A DNA stretch of 64,000 nt from Spirochaetaceae bacterium UBA5556 (GTDB lineage: Bacteria; Spirochaetota; Spirochaetia; Treponematales; Rectinemataceae): positions 4,412 to 68,411 of the forward strand of contig DIMW01000002.1 of the NCBI GenBank assembly GCA_002425765.1. The letters run 5' to 3'. Shown here piece after piece: positions 25,642 to 34,421 of this stretch. Below the pieces are notes generated by a model. That model was not told the origin of the DNA. It saw nothing but the letters and a program-made list of their open reading frames with translations, and did no database searches. The translations under genes were made by a program, and so were the position numbers. Within the stretch, counting starts at the first letter, position 1. Every line of letters begins with the position of its first letter.

Positions 25642-25673
25642 GAGCTCGACCTAAACGCGGAGGAAAAATCGTT

Positions 25674-27014
25674 CTATTGCTGATTCACCATCTGCGCCGG
25701 CTGCTGCGTCGCCTCGATCGCGTCGCGCCACAGACTCCCTTCGGGATTGACCTGCTTGCGCTTCGACGTCGCCGCCTGAATCGGGATATGGACGAATTCG
25801 TTGTTGACGAGCCCGATCAGCATTTTCGTCTTGCCTGCCATCGCGGCGTGCACCGCGTTGTTGCCCAGCCGCTCGCAGTACATCGAATCGATGGGCTCGG
25901 CGATGGCCGAGCGGATCATGTAGCTGGGGTCGATGTATTTTAAATTGATGTTCATATGCTTCGCGTCAAAATAGACTTGAATCTGTTCTTTGAGATAGAG
26001 ACCAATATCGCCGAGCTTCCTGTTGCCCGAAGCGTCGTAGGCGACCGTCTGATTGAAGAAATGCTGCCCCGCGCCTTCCGCGACGACAATGACCGCGTGT
26101 CCGCGCCGCGCGAGCCGCCTCTCAAGCATGGTGAGAAATCCCTGCGGTCCTTCGAGATCGAAAGGAACTTCGGGAATCAGCACGAAATTGGCCTCGTGGA
26201 CCGCGAGCACGGTCTGCACCGCGATAAAGCCCGAATCCCTCCCCATGAGCTTGACGAGGCCGATGCCGTTGATCTGGGAATGCGCTTCCATATGCGCGGC
26301 CGCGACCGCCTCGGAGGCCTTCACCACGGCGGTGTCGAAGCCGAATGTTTTTTCGACGAATTCGATATCGTTGTCGACGGTCTTCGGGATGCCGACCACC
26401 GCGATCTTGAGCTTGCGCCGATCAATCTCCTCAGCGATGGCGAGCGCCCCCTTCTGCGTGCCGTCGCCCCCGATCGCGAAGAGCACATTGAGGTTGAGCT
26501 GCTCTATGGTGTCGACGATCTCCGGAGTCCGGTCGCCTCCCCCGCGCGAAGTGCCAAGAATCGTGCCTCCGATCTTGTGGATATCATCGACGATATCCGG
26601 ATCGAGCGGTACAACCTCAAGACCGTAATCGGGCAGGAAGCCTTTATACCCGTACTGGATGCCGGATATTCTCCGCACGCCGTACAGGTGCCAGAGACTT
26701 CTGACGATCGAGCGGATCACATCGTTCAATCCCGGACAGAGACCTCCGCAGGTGACAATGCCCGCGTGGACATGCGACGGGCTGAAATAGATTTTCTGGC
26801 GGGGACCTGCGACTTCGAGCAACTGATCGCGGGTCAATGGCCCTTGATCTGCCGGCCGCTCTTCGGTGGACGCCCTCAGATCACGCTCGATGTCGTAGCA
26901 AATATATTGATTTTCACGGACAAAGACCGGTGTATTCTTGCCCGGCTCGTCTGCAAGCCCCAGAGGTGAACCCACGGCACAATTTCCAAGCGTCTCGATA
27001 GTAAAATCAGGCAT
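25674..27014 (-). CDS. 6-phosphofructokinase, plant-like/TP0108-type group, probably ATP-dependent
   Basis: 446 aa from the ATG at 27014, which has GGGAGGAG upstream (the frame is open for 27 more codons without a site). Core motifs: CGGLCPGLNDVIR (phosphate-donor loop), GGDGTQKGA, GIPKTVDNDI, MGRDSGF and YIDPSYMIRS. The Gly in GGDGT favours ATP as donor, since pyrophosphate enzymes have GGDDS/T; the Lys in PKTVDND is shared by both. Converts fructose-6-phosphate to fructose-1,6-bisphosphate in glycolysis. An N-terminal extension of about 90 residues precedes the fold, as in plant-like enzymes. Confidence 0.88.
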   Translation of the reverse strand: MPDFTIETLGNCAVGSPLGLADEPGKNTPVFVRENQYICYDIERDLRASTEERPADQGPLTRDQLLEVAGPRQKIYFSPSHVHAGIVTCGGLCPGLNDVIRSIVRSLWHLYGVRRISGIQYGYKGFLPDYGLEVVPLDPDIVDDIHKIGGTILGTSRGGGDRTPEIVDTIEQLNLNVLFAIGGDGTQKGALAIAEEIDRRKLKIAVVGIPKTVDNDIEFVEKTFGFDTAVVKASEAVAAAHMEAHSQINGIGLVKLMGRDSGFIAVQTVLAVHEANFVLIPEVPFDLEGPQGFLTMLERRLARRGHAVIVVAEGAGQHFFNQTVAYDASGNRKLGDIGLYLKEQIQVYFDAKHMNINLKYIDPSYMIRSAIAEPIDSMYCERLGNNAVHAAMAGKTKMLIGLVNNEFVHIPIQAATSKRKQVNPEGSLWRDAIEATQQPAQMVNQQ

Positions 27015-27170
27015 GTTCTCCTCCCGGCAACCGTAGATTAGCAGGAAACGCGCGACTGTGCACAGAGGAGAGAACAAGCGCTTGCTGAGCAGCATCCCCT
27101 GTCTTTACAAATAGCGCTGCCGGTCTCCAATACTCTGCCGAGTCAAATCCCTGCTTTCACATCGGACCAT

Positions 27171-27178
27171 GATACAAT
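27171..27178 (+). promoter_or_regulatory. Extended -10 of the arfB-like gene
   Basis: TGATACAAT (from 27170) resembles an extended -10 (TGN-TATAAT). It ends 13 nt before the ATG at 27192, leaving a leader of only about 6-7 nt with no ribosome binding site. No good -35. Confidence 0.35.
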
Positions 27179-27191
27179 ACACTTCTATGGT

Positions 27192-27611
27192 ATGGATATC
27201 GAATTGCTGAGAGCCTCAGTCACTGCCAGTGCCGAAACCGACTTTTCAAGATCGAGCGGCCCGGGTGGCCAGAATGTCAACAAAGTCAATACAAAAGTCA
27301 CTGCCCGCGTCAGAATTGCGGCGATTGAAGGCCTGAGTCCGTCCGAGCTGGAACTCGTGCGCACGCGGCTCTCGAACCGGATCACCACCGAAGGCGAGCT
27401 TGTCGCTCAGGTTCAGGAAGAACGAAGTCAGCGTATAAACCGCGAAAAGGCGATTGAAAAGCTCATCAGTCTTGTAGCGCGCGCCGCGAAGAGGGAGGCG
27501 CCTCGCATTCCCACAAAGCCGACAAAGGCCTCAAAGGAAAGAAAAATCGCCACCAAGAAAAACCGGAGTTTGACAAAGCAAAACAGACGAAATCCCCCTT
27601 CCGAAGGCTGA
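27192..27611 (+). CDS. arfB: ArfB/YaeJ-like peptidyl-tRNA hydrolase (ribosome rescue)
   Basis: 139 aa, the size of ArfB. The release-factor catalytic loop is RSSGPGGQNVNKVNTKV (GGQ at about residues 27-29), without the codon-recognition domains of RF1/RF2, and the C-terminus is a basic tail (KASKERKIATKKNRSLTKQN) that in ArfB enters the empty mRNA channel of stalled ribosomes. It frees the peptide from ribosomes that have run off broken messages. Short leader, no Shine-Dalgarno site. Confidence 0.88.
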   Translation: MDIELLRASVTASAETDFSRSSGPGGQNVNKVNTKVTARVRIAAIEGLSPSELELVRTRLSNRITTEGELVAQVQEERSQRINREKAIEKLISLVARAAKREAPRIPTKPTKASKERKIATKKNRSLTKQNRRNPPSEG

Positions 27612-27660
27612 TGAAACGTCGATCGATAGCCAATCGACCGCTGAACCGCCCCCACGTCAT

Positions 27661-28113
27661 TTACAGGATATCGAGAATCTCTTTGGCATGGTCCGCCGGA
27701 TTTACCTTGGGAAAGACTTTTTTCACGATTCCCTCTCCATCGATGATGAAGGTGCTCCTGATGATGCCGAGAAAAGCCCTGCCATACAACTTCTTCTCGC
27801 CCAGCGCGCCATACGCTTCGATCACTTTTTTCTCAGGGTCGGATAGGAGAATGAAGGGCAGATTTTTCTTCTCCGCAAAAGACTTGTGCGATTTTCCCGA
27901 ATCCGCGCTCACCCCCACGACTTCCACGCCCCGCCTTTTGAACTCCTCGTAGCGGTCGCGGAAATTGCAGGCCTCGGTCGTGCAGCCGGGGGTGTTGTCC
28001 TTGGGGTAAAAGTACAGCACGAATGTCTTGCCGCGAAAGTCCGAAAGCGTCCAGGTCTTGCCATCCGCGTCCTTGAGCGCGAAATCCGGCGCTCGTTCAC
28101 CTTCCTGAATCAT
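27661..28113 (-). CDS. bcp: Thiol peroxidase Bcp/PrxQ
   Basis: 150 aa. The ATG at 28113 follows AAGGAG by 8 nt and is preferred to one 21 nt upstream. Peroxidatic and resolving cysteines in DNTPGCTTEACNFRD, five residues apart, as in Bcp. APDFALKDADGKTWTLSDFRG is the thioredoxin-like start (quoted in part: APDFALKDADG). Reduces hydroperoxides with thioredoxin in the cytoplasm. Convergent with arfB, divergent from aspS. Confidence 0.93.
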   Translation of the reverse strand: MIQEGERAPDFALKDADGKTWTLSDFRGKTFVLYFYPKDNTPGCTTEACNFRDRYEEFKRRGVEVVGVSADSGKSHKSFAEKKNLPFILLSDPEKKVIEAYGALGEKKLYGRAFLGIIRSTFIIDGEGIVKKVFPKVNPADHAKEILDIL

Positions 28114-28206
28114 AGCCTCGCTCCTTTCTTGCATGTTCTTCTACTTTTAATATAGCGAGAAGCCACACCGTGCGCAAAATTCCGCGCGCTTACCCTTCCC
28201 GCATCC

Positions 28207-28235
28207 TTGCCGATTTTCCTATCTGCCTATAAAAT
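28207..28235 (+). promoter_or_regulatory. Leaderless promoter of aspS
   Basis: TTGCCG (28207-28212), 17-bp spacer, TAAAAT (28230-28235), then 9 nt to the ATG at 28245. The leader would be 2-3 nt or none; no Shine-Dalgarno site. Confidence 0.55.
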
Positions 28236-28244
28236 AAGCGCATT

Positions 28245-30017
28245 ATGCTATTCGAACAACGAACAGTCACCTGTGGCGAGCTTCGCGCCGCCGACATCGG
28301 AAAATCAGTGGTTCTCAACGGCTGGGTGCACCGCAAACGCGATCACGGCGGCATCACCTTCGTCAATATCCGCGACCGCTACGGCGTCACGCAGGTCGTT
28401 GTCGACGCGGACTCCGCGCGGGAGCTTCTCGACACGGCCGCAGAGCTCAAGATGGAATACTGCCTCTCAATCCGCGGCACGGTCCGGCCGCGCCCCGACA
28501 CCATGATCAACCCCGCGATGCCGACGGGCGAAATCGAGGTCAAGGCCGAGAAAATCCAGGTTCTCTCGCGCTGTGTGCCCCTCCCCTTCATGATCGACGA
28601 GCAGACCGACGCGAAGGAGGATATGCGCCTCACCTACCGCTACCTCGACCTGCGTTCGTTCTCCATGCAGAAGAAGATACGCCTGCGCCACGAGGCCGCC
28701 TTCGCCGTGCGCGAATATCTCGTCGGCAAGGGCTTCTACGAAATCGAGACTCCGACCTTCATCCGCTCGACGCCGGAGGGCGCGCGCGACTATCTCGTGC
28801 CGTCGCGGCTCTATCCGGGCAAGTTCTACGCCCTGCCCCAGTCGCCCCAGCTCTACAAGCAGCTCCTCATGGTGTCAGGATTCGACAAATACTTCCAGCT
28901 CGCCCGCTGCTACCGCGACGAGGACTCGCGCGGCGACCGACAGCCGGAGTTCACCCAGATCGATATCGAGATGAGCTTTATCACCCGCGAGGACGTGCTG
29001 ACGCTCGTCGAAGGCCTGATGGGACACCTGTTCAAGAAAACCCTCGGCGTCGAGCTGCCCCCGCAGTTTGTGCGCATTCCCTACGACGACGCGATGGACC
29101 GGTTCGGCTCCGACAAACCGGACCTGCGCTTCGGCATGGAGCTTCTGGACTTTGCGCCCTATGTGGACGGCGTCTGCACATTCCAGGCCTTCCACGACGC
29201 GGTCGCTGAAGGAGGCGCGGTCAAGGCCCTCGTGGTGCCCGGCAAGGCCGACTACTCGCGCCGTCAGATCGAGGAGCTCGAAGCCAAGACAAAAGTGTAC
29301 AAGGCCCACGGCCTCGCCTGGATGAAGGTGAACCAGGCCGGCGCGCTCGAAGGCGGCGCCTCCAAGTTCTTCTCCGACCCCGGGCGCATAATTCAGGGCT
29401 TGGGCGCGAAGCCGGGCGACCTCATCCTCATCGTCGCGGACAAGAAGAAAAAGGTAGCCTGCACCGCCCTCGGCGCCGTGCGCTCCCAGCTCGGCAAAGA
29501 CCTCGGCCTCTGCGACCCCGCCGTGTTCGCCTTCGCCTGGATCGTCGACTTCCCCCTCTTCGAGTTCAACGAAGAAGAGAACCGCTGGGAAGCCGCCCAC
29601 CACATGTTCACCATGCCCCAGGCCCAGTACCACGACAGCCTCGAAGCCGACCCCGGCGCGGTCAAGGGCGACCTCTACGACCTCGTGCTGAACGGCTACG
29701 AAATCGCCTCGGGCTCCATCCGTATCCACGACCCCGAACTGCAGAAGCGAATCTTCCGCATCGTCGGCATGACCGACGAGGAGGCCCAGCGCAAGTTCGG
29801 ATTCCTCCTCGAGGCCTTCAAGTACGGCCCGCCGCCCCATGGCGGCATCGCGCCCGGATTCGACCGCCTCGTCATGCTCATGGCCGGCGACACCTCGATC
29901 AAGGAAGTCATCGCCTTCCCGAAGAATTCCTTCGCCGTGAGCCCCATGGACCAGTGCCCGAACGATGTCGACGAGCGCCAGCTCAAGGAACTGCACATTC
30001 ACATTGAAAAAGATTGA
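28245..30017 (+). CDS. aspS: Aspartyl-tRNA synthetase
   Basis: 590 aa, bacterial-type length. Anticodon-binding OB domain at 15-110 (VVLNGWVHRKRDHGGITFVN), class II core with motif 2 CYRDEDSRGDRQPEFTQID and motif 3 GGIAPGFDRLVMLMAG, and the bacterial GAD insertion between about 290 and 410. Charges tRNA-Asp. Whether it also charges tRNA-Asn cannot be judged. Start supported by alignment of CGELRAADIGK with the family N-terminus and by the promoter 9 nt before. Confidence 0.96.
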   Translation: MLFEQRTVTCGELRAADIGKSVVLNGWVHRKRDHGGITFVNIRDRYGVTQVVVDADSARELLDTAAELKMEYCLSIRGTVRPRPDTMINPAMPTGEIEVKAEKIQVLSRCVPLPFMIDEQTDAKEDMRLTYRYLDLRSFSMQKKIRLRHEAAFAVREYLVGKGFYEIETPTFIRSTPEGARDYLVPSRLYPGKFYALPQSPQLYKQLLMVSGFDKYFQLARCYRDEDSRGDRQPEFTQIDIEMSFITREDVLTLVEGLMGHLFKKTLGVELPPQFVRIPYDDAMDRFGSDKPDLRFGMELLDFAPYVDGVCTFQAFHDAVAEGGAVKALVVPGKADYSRRQIEELEAKTKVYKAHGLAWMKVNQAGALEGGASKFFSDPGRIIQGLGAKPGDLILIVADKKKKVACTALGAVRSQLGKDLGLCDPAVFAFAWIVDFPLFEFNEEENRWEAAHHMFTMPQAQYHDSLEADPGAVKGDLYDLVLNGYEIASGSIRIHDPELQKRIFRIVGMTDEEAQRKFGFLLEAFKYGPPPHGGIAPGFDRLVMLMAGDTSIKEVIAFPKNSFAVSPMDQCPNDVDERQLKELHIHIEKD

Positions 30018-30135
30018 CGATAGAGCATGAACGGTGCCGCGCCCCGGGCGCCGTGTATGCCCGTCATTCGATTCCGCGCGCTCGCATCCCAAAGTGTATG
30101 CCTCCACGAGGGGCGATCCTCACTTTCAGGTTTTT

Positions 30136-30199
30136 TACTATATAGTATATAAATAATATTATATAAATAATAATGTAAATATAAAAATAGAATTATATA
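30136..30199. other. AT-rich region upstream of the cytochrome operon
   Basis: Nearly pure A/T for over 60 bp in an otherwise GC-rich region, with a 12-bp palindrome TACTATATAGTA at 30136-30147. It may act as an UP element, bent DNA or a regulator site for the promoter just downstream. Confidence 0.45.
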
Positions 30200-30227
30200 T
30201 TGCATCCTGTCAAAGTTCTGTTATAAT
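30200..30227 (+). promoter_or_regulatory. Promoter of the cytochrome operon
   Basis: TTGCAT (30200-30205), 16-bp spacer, consensus TATAAT (30222-30227). ATG at 30260 with GAGGAGGGG. Same hexamers and spacing as the promoter at 7888. Confidence 0.65.
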
Positions 30228-30259
30228 AATACGCGGTATCAATCTTTGAGGAGGGGTTT

Positions 30260-31072
30260 ATGGCAGAAGTCGAAGAAGTACTTAAAAAAGATGTTTCCCG
30301 TAGGAGTTTTCTAAAGACTACCGGCATTGGGCTCGGTGTGGCTGCGGGTGCCCTCATGTTCGGGACAGGGGTCGCCGGTGCACAGACCCAGGGAGGAATT
30401 GTCGCCGAGGCTCCGCTCCCCTATGTCGATCTCGATCCGGAAGAAGCCAGACTTCGTGCGCACGCCGCCTATTTCAGGTCGGGCTGTGCCTACGCCACTT
30501 TCTACGCAATCGTTTCAATGCTGCGCGATAACGTGGGCGGTCCCTACAACCATATCCCCCTCCGGATGCTGGGATACGGCCGCGGCGGCGCGGCGAGCTG
30601 GGGGACACTGTGCGGAACGCTGAACGGTGCCGGCGCGGCGATCAATCTCGTCGCCCCCGATGCCGACGTGAACAAGATCCTCGGCGAGCTCATCGGCTGG
30701 TACACCATCACCCCATTCCCCTCGCAGGAATCCGATGATGTGGCCGCCGCGAAAGGCTATAAGTACGACGCCAAAGACTATATCGCCGTGGCGCTGCCCA
30801 CGAGCGTGTCCAACTCGCCTCTCTGCCACGCCTCCGTGACCAACTGGATCAACAAGTCCGGATTCGCGGCATCCGCTCCGGAACGCGCCGAGCGCTGCGC
30901 GCGCCTCTGTGGGGACGTAGCCGCCAAGGCGGTCGCGATGCTGAACGAGTGGAAAACGGGAACTTTCGTGGCGACCTTCAAGGTCAGCGAGGAAACCGCG
31001 GGCTGTCTCTCATGTCACGGTTCCGATCAAATCGGCAAGATGGCCTGCACTTCGTGCCACGAGCCTCACTGA
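30260..31072 (+). CDS. Tat-exported split-Soret-type dihaem cytochrome c
   Basis: 270 aa. A twin-arginine signal SRRSFLK at 13-19 and hydrophobic stretch to about 45 direct folded export. The body resembles the C_GCAxxG_C_C / split-Soret cytochrome family: RSGCAYATFYAI, then RGGAASWGTLCGTLNGAGAA, further Cys in PLCHAS and RCARLCG. Two CxxCH haem sites lie at the very end, CLSCH (249-253) and CTSCH (263-267). Export by Tat suggests that a cofactor is inserted before export, yet haem c is attached outside, so the cysteine-rich N-terminal part may carry a cluster. Its own haem-attachment genes follow. Electron partner unknown. Confidence 0.85.
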   Translation: MAEVEEVLKKDVSRRSFLKTTGIGLGVAAGALMFGTGVAGAQTQGGIVAEAPLPYVDLDPEEARLRAHAAYFRSGCAYATFYAIVSMLRDNVGGPYNHIPLRMLGYGRGGAASWGTLCGTLNGAGAAINLVAPDADVNKILGELIGWYTITPFPSQESDDVAAAKGYKYDAKDYIAVALPTSVSNSPLCHASVTNWINKSGFAASAPERAERCARLCGDVAAKAVAMLNEWKTGTFVATFKVSEETAGCLSCHGSDQIGKMACTSCHEPH

Positions 31073-31102
31073 TCGAGTATTGATCTTAGAACGTCAAACC
31101 AC

Positions 31103-31131
31103 GAGCGGGGTAGCGGCCCCGCTCATTTTTT
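31103..31131 (+). terminator. Intrinsic terminator after the cytochrome gene
   Basis: Perfect 8-bp GC-rich stem GAGCGGGG/CCCCGCTC, 6-nt loop, followed by ATTTTTT. It precedes resB by 12 nt, so resB-ccsA is either read-through or separately expressed at a lower level. Confidence 0.75.
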
Positions 31132-31143
31132 CAATGAGGCATC

Positions 31144-32157
31144 ATGAAATCTTCCTTCGATAAAATCTACGACGCGCTGCGGTCGATAAAGCTCGCGTCG
31201 GTACTGCTCGTCCTGCTTGCGCTCTTTGCGGTCGCGGGGGGCATTCTCCCGCAGGGGAAGACGGCGGATTTCTATCAGCTTCATTTTCCCGGTGCGGGAT
31301 CGGGCATCATTCTGGCACTCGGTCTCGATCATGTGTTTTCCAGCCTCTTGTTCCTGCTTGTGGCGGCGATCTTCGCGGTCAACCTGACCGTATGTACCTT
31401 CCACAGGCTCACGGGTGAATTCTCCAAACCGCGCGGGAAAAGGCGGCATGGACCGGACATTCTCCACCTTGGTCTCATCATTCTGATGTTCGGCGGCATC
31501 CTCACCGCGCGGACACGCACCGAAACCCTCATCAATCTTCGCAAGGGAGAGTCGGCGGACCTCCCCGATGGCGCGAAGATTGTGCTCGTCGATCTGAATT
31601 ACGAACAGTATCCCGACGGAAGGCCTAAATCATGGGAGTCCACCGTGGCAATCCACAAGGGTGTCGCCGCCCAGGGTGCTCCGGCCGCCACGTCCGGCGG
31701 CCTTCCCCGGTATCATGTCAAAGTCAACGCTCCGCTGCGGCGTAAAGGATATTCGATATATCAGCAGAGTTGGCATACTGAGAAGCAGGTCGTGCTCAAG
31801 GATGCGATGGGAATGAGTTTCGCCCTGGAACCAGGCATGCGCGAGGCGACGAAAGACGGGTTTGTCCTGTTCATGGCGCTGGACAATCCCTCCCTGACCA
31901 CAGCGGCCGCTACATCCGACACTCTTCCGCAGAGCGCCGTTTTTCTCCTCGAAGAGCATGGCAAGCGCACGGTGGTAAAAGTGGCCCCGGGCCAGGGCAT
32001 CGGTCCCTTCATCTTTGATGGCTATATCGACCAGAGTATCTCCGGCCTCGCCGTCGTGAGCGACAGGGGCTACCCCTTCGTCGAGGCCGGCTTCATTCTG
32101 GTCATTCTTGGCATCTTCATCACCTATATTCGAAAATTGAAAGGAATGCTTGCATGA
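31144..32157 (+). CDS. resB: Cytochrome c biogenesis protein ResB
   Basis: 337 aa. Helices at about 17-37, 60-86 and 98-118, a large extracytoplasmic region, and a final helix at about 313-332. Family features: LRSIKLASVLLVLLAL start, NLTVCTFHRL, and YQQSWH before the last third. With CcsA it makes the System II synthetase that moves haem out and attaches it to apocytochrome. ATG at 31144 with GAGG five nt before. Stop overlaps the ccsA start. Confidence 0.88.
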   Translation: MKSSFDKIYDALRSIKLASVLLVLLALFAVAGGILPQGKTADFYQLHFPGAGSGIILALGLDHVFSSLLFLLVAAIFAVNLTVCTFHRLTGEFSKPRGKRRHGPDILHLGLIILMFGGILTARTRTETLINLRKGESADLPDGAKIVLVDLNYEQYPDGRPKSWESTVAIHKGVAAQGAPAATSGGLPRYHVKVNAPLRRKGYSIYQQSWHTEKQVVLKDAMGMSFALEPGMREATKDGFVLFMALDNPSLTTAAATSDTLPQSAVFLLEEHGKRTVVKVAPGQGIGPFIFDGYIDQSISGLAVVSDRGYPFVEAGFILVILGIFITYIRKLKGMLA

Positions 32158-32939
32158 TCGCGACCATTGCATTTGGGTTACTGATCGTAAGTCTCATCAT
32201 TCAGATCGTGTATCTCTTCAAAAAAAATGGAGGGCAGGACCGCGTCTCGCCCTGGATTTCGCTTTCGGCGGGAATTCTCCTGCTGGTGGAAATCGTGCGG
32301 CGCAGCATCGCGATTCGCTTCGTCGCCCTCACCGGTATGTTCGAATCGCTGATTTTCCTGGCCTGTTTTCTGGCGCTTCTCATCTTCGCGCTCCGGTATT
32401 TCAAATCGGCGAAGGGGAACAGAGTCATACCTTTCGGCGCCACGATCATAGCGCTGATCTTCCTCGCGTTGGCGAGTTCCCCCCTCGCTCCTTCCGAAAT
32501 AAAGCCGCCCGTGCCCGCGCTTCAGTCGGGCTGGCTCGTGCTGCATGTTTCATTCACCTTTATCGGCGAAGTATTCTTCACTGTCGGATTTGTCAGCGCA
32601 ATTCTTCAGCTTGTCACAAAAAACGAAGAGAAGCGCCAGAGCTACGACCGTGTGACCTACACGAGCATTGCGGTCGGCTATCCCATATTCACCGCGGGCG
32701 CCCTCATCTTCGGCGCGATCTGGGCAGAGAAGGCCTGGGGCGTGTGGTGGAGCTGGGACCCCAAAGAGACATGGGCGCTCATCACCTGGCTCACCTATAC
32801 GGCATATCTGCATCTCAGACTTGTACGAAAAAGCACGAGCAGACTGGTGCCGACCCTCGTCATTGTGGGGTTTGCGGTCGCGATGTTCACGTTCTTCGGC
32901 GTAAATTTCCTGCTGAAGGGGCTTCACAGCTATGCGTGA
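32154..32939 (+). CDS. ccsA: Cytochrome c biogenesis protein CcsA/ResC
   Basis: 261 aa, about eight helices. The haem-handling WWD segment WGVWWSWDPKETWALITW is intact, with flanking histidines (for example LQSGWLVLHVSF and TYTAYLHLRL) that can ligate haem. Forms the System II haem lyase with ResB, ATGA-coupled to it (32154-32157). One cytochrome substrate, 30260-31072, is visible in the window. Confidence 0.93.
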   Translation: MIATIAFGLLIVSLIIQIVYLFKKNGGQDRVSPWISLSAGILLLVEIVRRSIAIRFVALTGMFESLIFLACFLALLIFALRYFKSAKGNRVIPFGATIIALIFLALASSPLAPSEIKPPVPALQSGWLVLHVSFTFIGEVFFTVGFVSAILQLVTKNEEKRQSYDRVTYTSIAVGYPIFTAGALIFGAIWAEKAWGVWWSWDPKETWALITWLTYTAYLHLRLVRKSTSRLVPTLVIVGFAVAMFTFFGVNFLLKGLHSYA

Positions 32940-32964
32940 CACAGCTACGCATGAGCCTAGCTGT

Positions 32965-34068
32965 TCAGCTCTCTTCCTCGATTACCGTCCAGCGTCCGTC
33001 GGAATATTTGAGCCGCGCCGCGTCCATGTCGAGGAGTCGGCCATCCTCCCCGGCAATCCGTATTCTGTTCGAAAGCACGTTGACTTCGATCACTTTGAAC
33101 AGGCTGCCGTCGTAATTAAAGCGCGTGCCCTCGTTCGGAAGTTCTCTGCGCGCGTCGCGGTAAAATTGGTGTTCATAGCTCAGACAACAGAGGAGCCTGC
33201 CGCACGGCCCCGAAATCTTGAGAGAATTGAGTGAAAGGTTCTGGTCTTTCGCCATTTTAATCGAGACGGGGTTGAGCTTGTCAGAGAGCCCGTGACAGCA
33301 GAGAATGCGCCCGCACACTCCGCAGCCGCCCGTGACGCGCGCCTCATCGCGCACGCCGATCTGTCGGAGCTCGATACGCGCGTGGAACACACTGACCAGG
33401 TCCTTGACCAGCTCCCGGAAGTCGACGCGGCTCTCAGCGGTAAAGAAGAACAGAATCTTGCTGTCATCGAGCAGGCAATGCGCCGAGATGAGTTTCATCG
33501 GCAGATTGTGCGCCTCGATGCGCTCACGGCACTTGATGAAGGCCTCTTTTTCGCGTTCGAGGTTGTCGAGGTAACGGCGATAATCATCGACCGTGGCGGG
33601 CCGCTCGATGAGCACAAGTTCGTCCGCGTTCACCGCGGAGAGCTCCTGTATTACACCCAGCACCTCTACGAGATCCCGCCCATATTTTGTGGGCGCGATG
33701 GCCAAAGACCGAGTGGAGATGACAAAGTCCCCGACTGCGGTCGCCGCTTCCGAAGAATCCGGGGCCGCCGCCTCGCTCCGCCCGCACCGCTCTCCGTTGG
33801 GCGCCGAGTGCGGGTTCGCCGGGCGCGGACCGGCGAGCGCTTCTTCAAGATCGCACTGCCTCATAAAATGTGCGCTTTCATCCGATGGCACATAGTACGC
33901 GTGAAAAGTCTCGCTCGAATGCAGTGTCTTAAGCCTATAGATGGGATGAGGCAGCTCCTCGGCGTGTGCGCCAAGCGGTTTCGCCGACCGGGGCGCCTCG
34001 AATTCCTCTTCGTGGAGTATGTCGAGCATATCCTCCGGCAGAGCTTGATCATTATATTCATCGGACAT
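32965..34068 (-). CDS. ricT: PSP1-domain protein RicT
   Basis: 367 aa, longer than the 275 aa of Bacillus RicT because of an N-terminal extension of about 110 residues, acidic and low in complexity. The PSP1 domain carries the hallmark cysteine pairs GGCGVCGRILCC and GPCGRLLCCLSYE. In Bacillus, RicT with RicA and RicF holds two iron-sulfur clusters and helps RNase Y mature mRNAs. AGGAG six nt before ATG. Gene order M23-bactofilin-ricT on one strand. Partners RicA and RicF are not in the window. Confidence 0.88.
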   Translation of the reverse strand: MSDEYNDQALPEDMLDILHEEEFEAPRSAKPLGAHAEELPHPIYRLKTLHSSETFHAYYVPSDESAHFMRQCDLEEALAGPRPANPHSAPNGERCGRSEAAAPDSSEAATAVGDFVISTRSLAIAPTKYGRDLVEVLGVIQELSAVNADELVLIERPATVDDYRRYLDNLEREKEAFIKCRERIEAHNLPMKLISAHCLLDDSKILFFFTAESRVDFRELVKDLVSVFHARIELRQIGVRDEARVTGGCGVCGRILCCHGLSDKLNPVSIKMAKDQNLSLNSLKISGPCGRLLCCLSYEHQFYRDARRELPNEGTRFNYDGSLFKVIEVNVLSNRIRIAGEDGRLLDMDAARLKYSDGRWTVIEEES

Positions 34069-34082
34069 TGTATTCTCCTACG

Positions 34083-34421
34083 TTATTGCACCCGGTTGTT
34101 GCGCGAGAATCTCCCCTTCACAAGAGCCCCGGATTCCATCACAAGGAAATCGCCCGTGCAGTCAGCCTGAACGCGCGCGGTGCCGGTATAACGCACTTCA
34201 TGCTGTACAACCGCGGTGCCGCCGAACGTGCCCGCAACCACAAGGTCACGGGCATGGATATGTGCATGCACTACCGCGTCTTCTGAGATTATCACAGAAG
34301 CGCCGCTTATTATATCACCCGAAAAAGTCCCGTCGATGCGCACCATTCCCGGAGCGTCGATTTTTCCCTCAGCCACGACGCCTTCGCCGATCACGCAGTC
34401 GGAAAAATCTCTCTTATTCAT
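34083..34421 (-). CDS. Bactofilin (polymer-forming cytoskeletal protein)
   Basis: 112 aa, a single DUF583 beta-helix: repeated short strands such as GEGVVAEGKIDAPGMVRIDG, then GTFSGDIISGASVIISEDA (parts of a right-handed helix with Gly turns). It polymerises without nucleotide into filaments under the membrane. Its start overlaps the M23 peptidase gene by 8 nt; bactofilins paired with M23 peptidases shape curved or helical cells in several bacteria. Confidence 0.9.
   Translation of the reverse strand: MNKRDFSDCVIGEGVVAEGKIDAPGMVRIDGTFSGDIISGASVIISEDAVVHAHIHARDLVVAGTFGGTAVVQHEVRYTGTARVQADCTGDFLVMESGALVKGRFSRNNRVQ

Noticed and set aside
28875..30107. 410-codon frame on the minus strand
   Set aside because: Antisense of aspS, low-complexity Gly/Val/Glu composition, no start signals.
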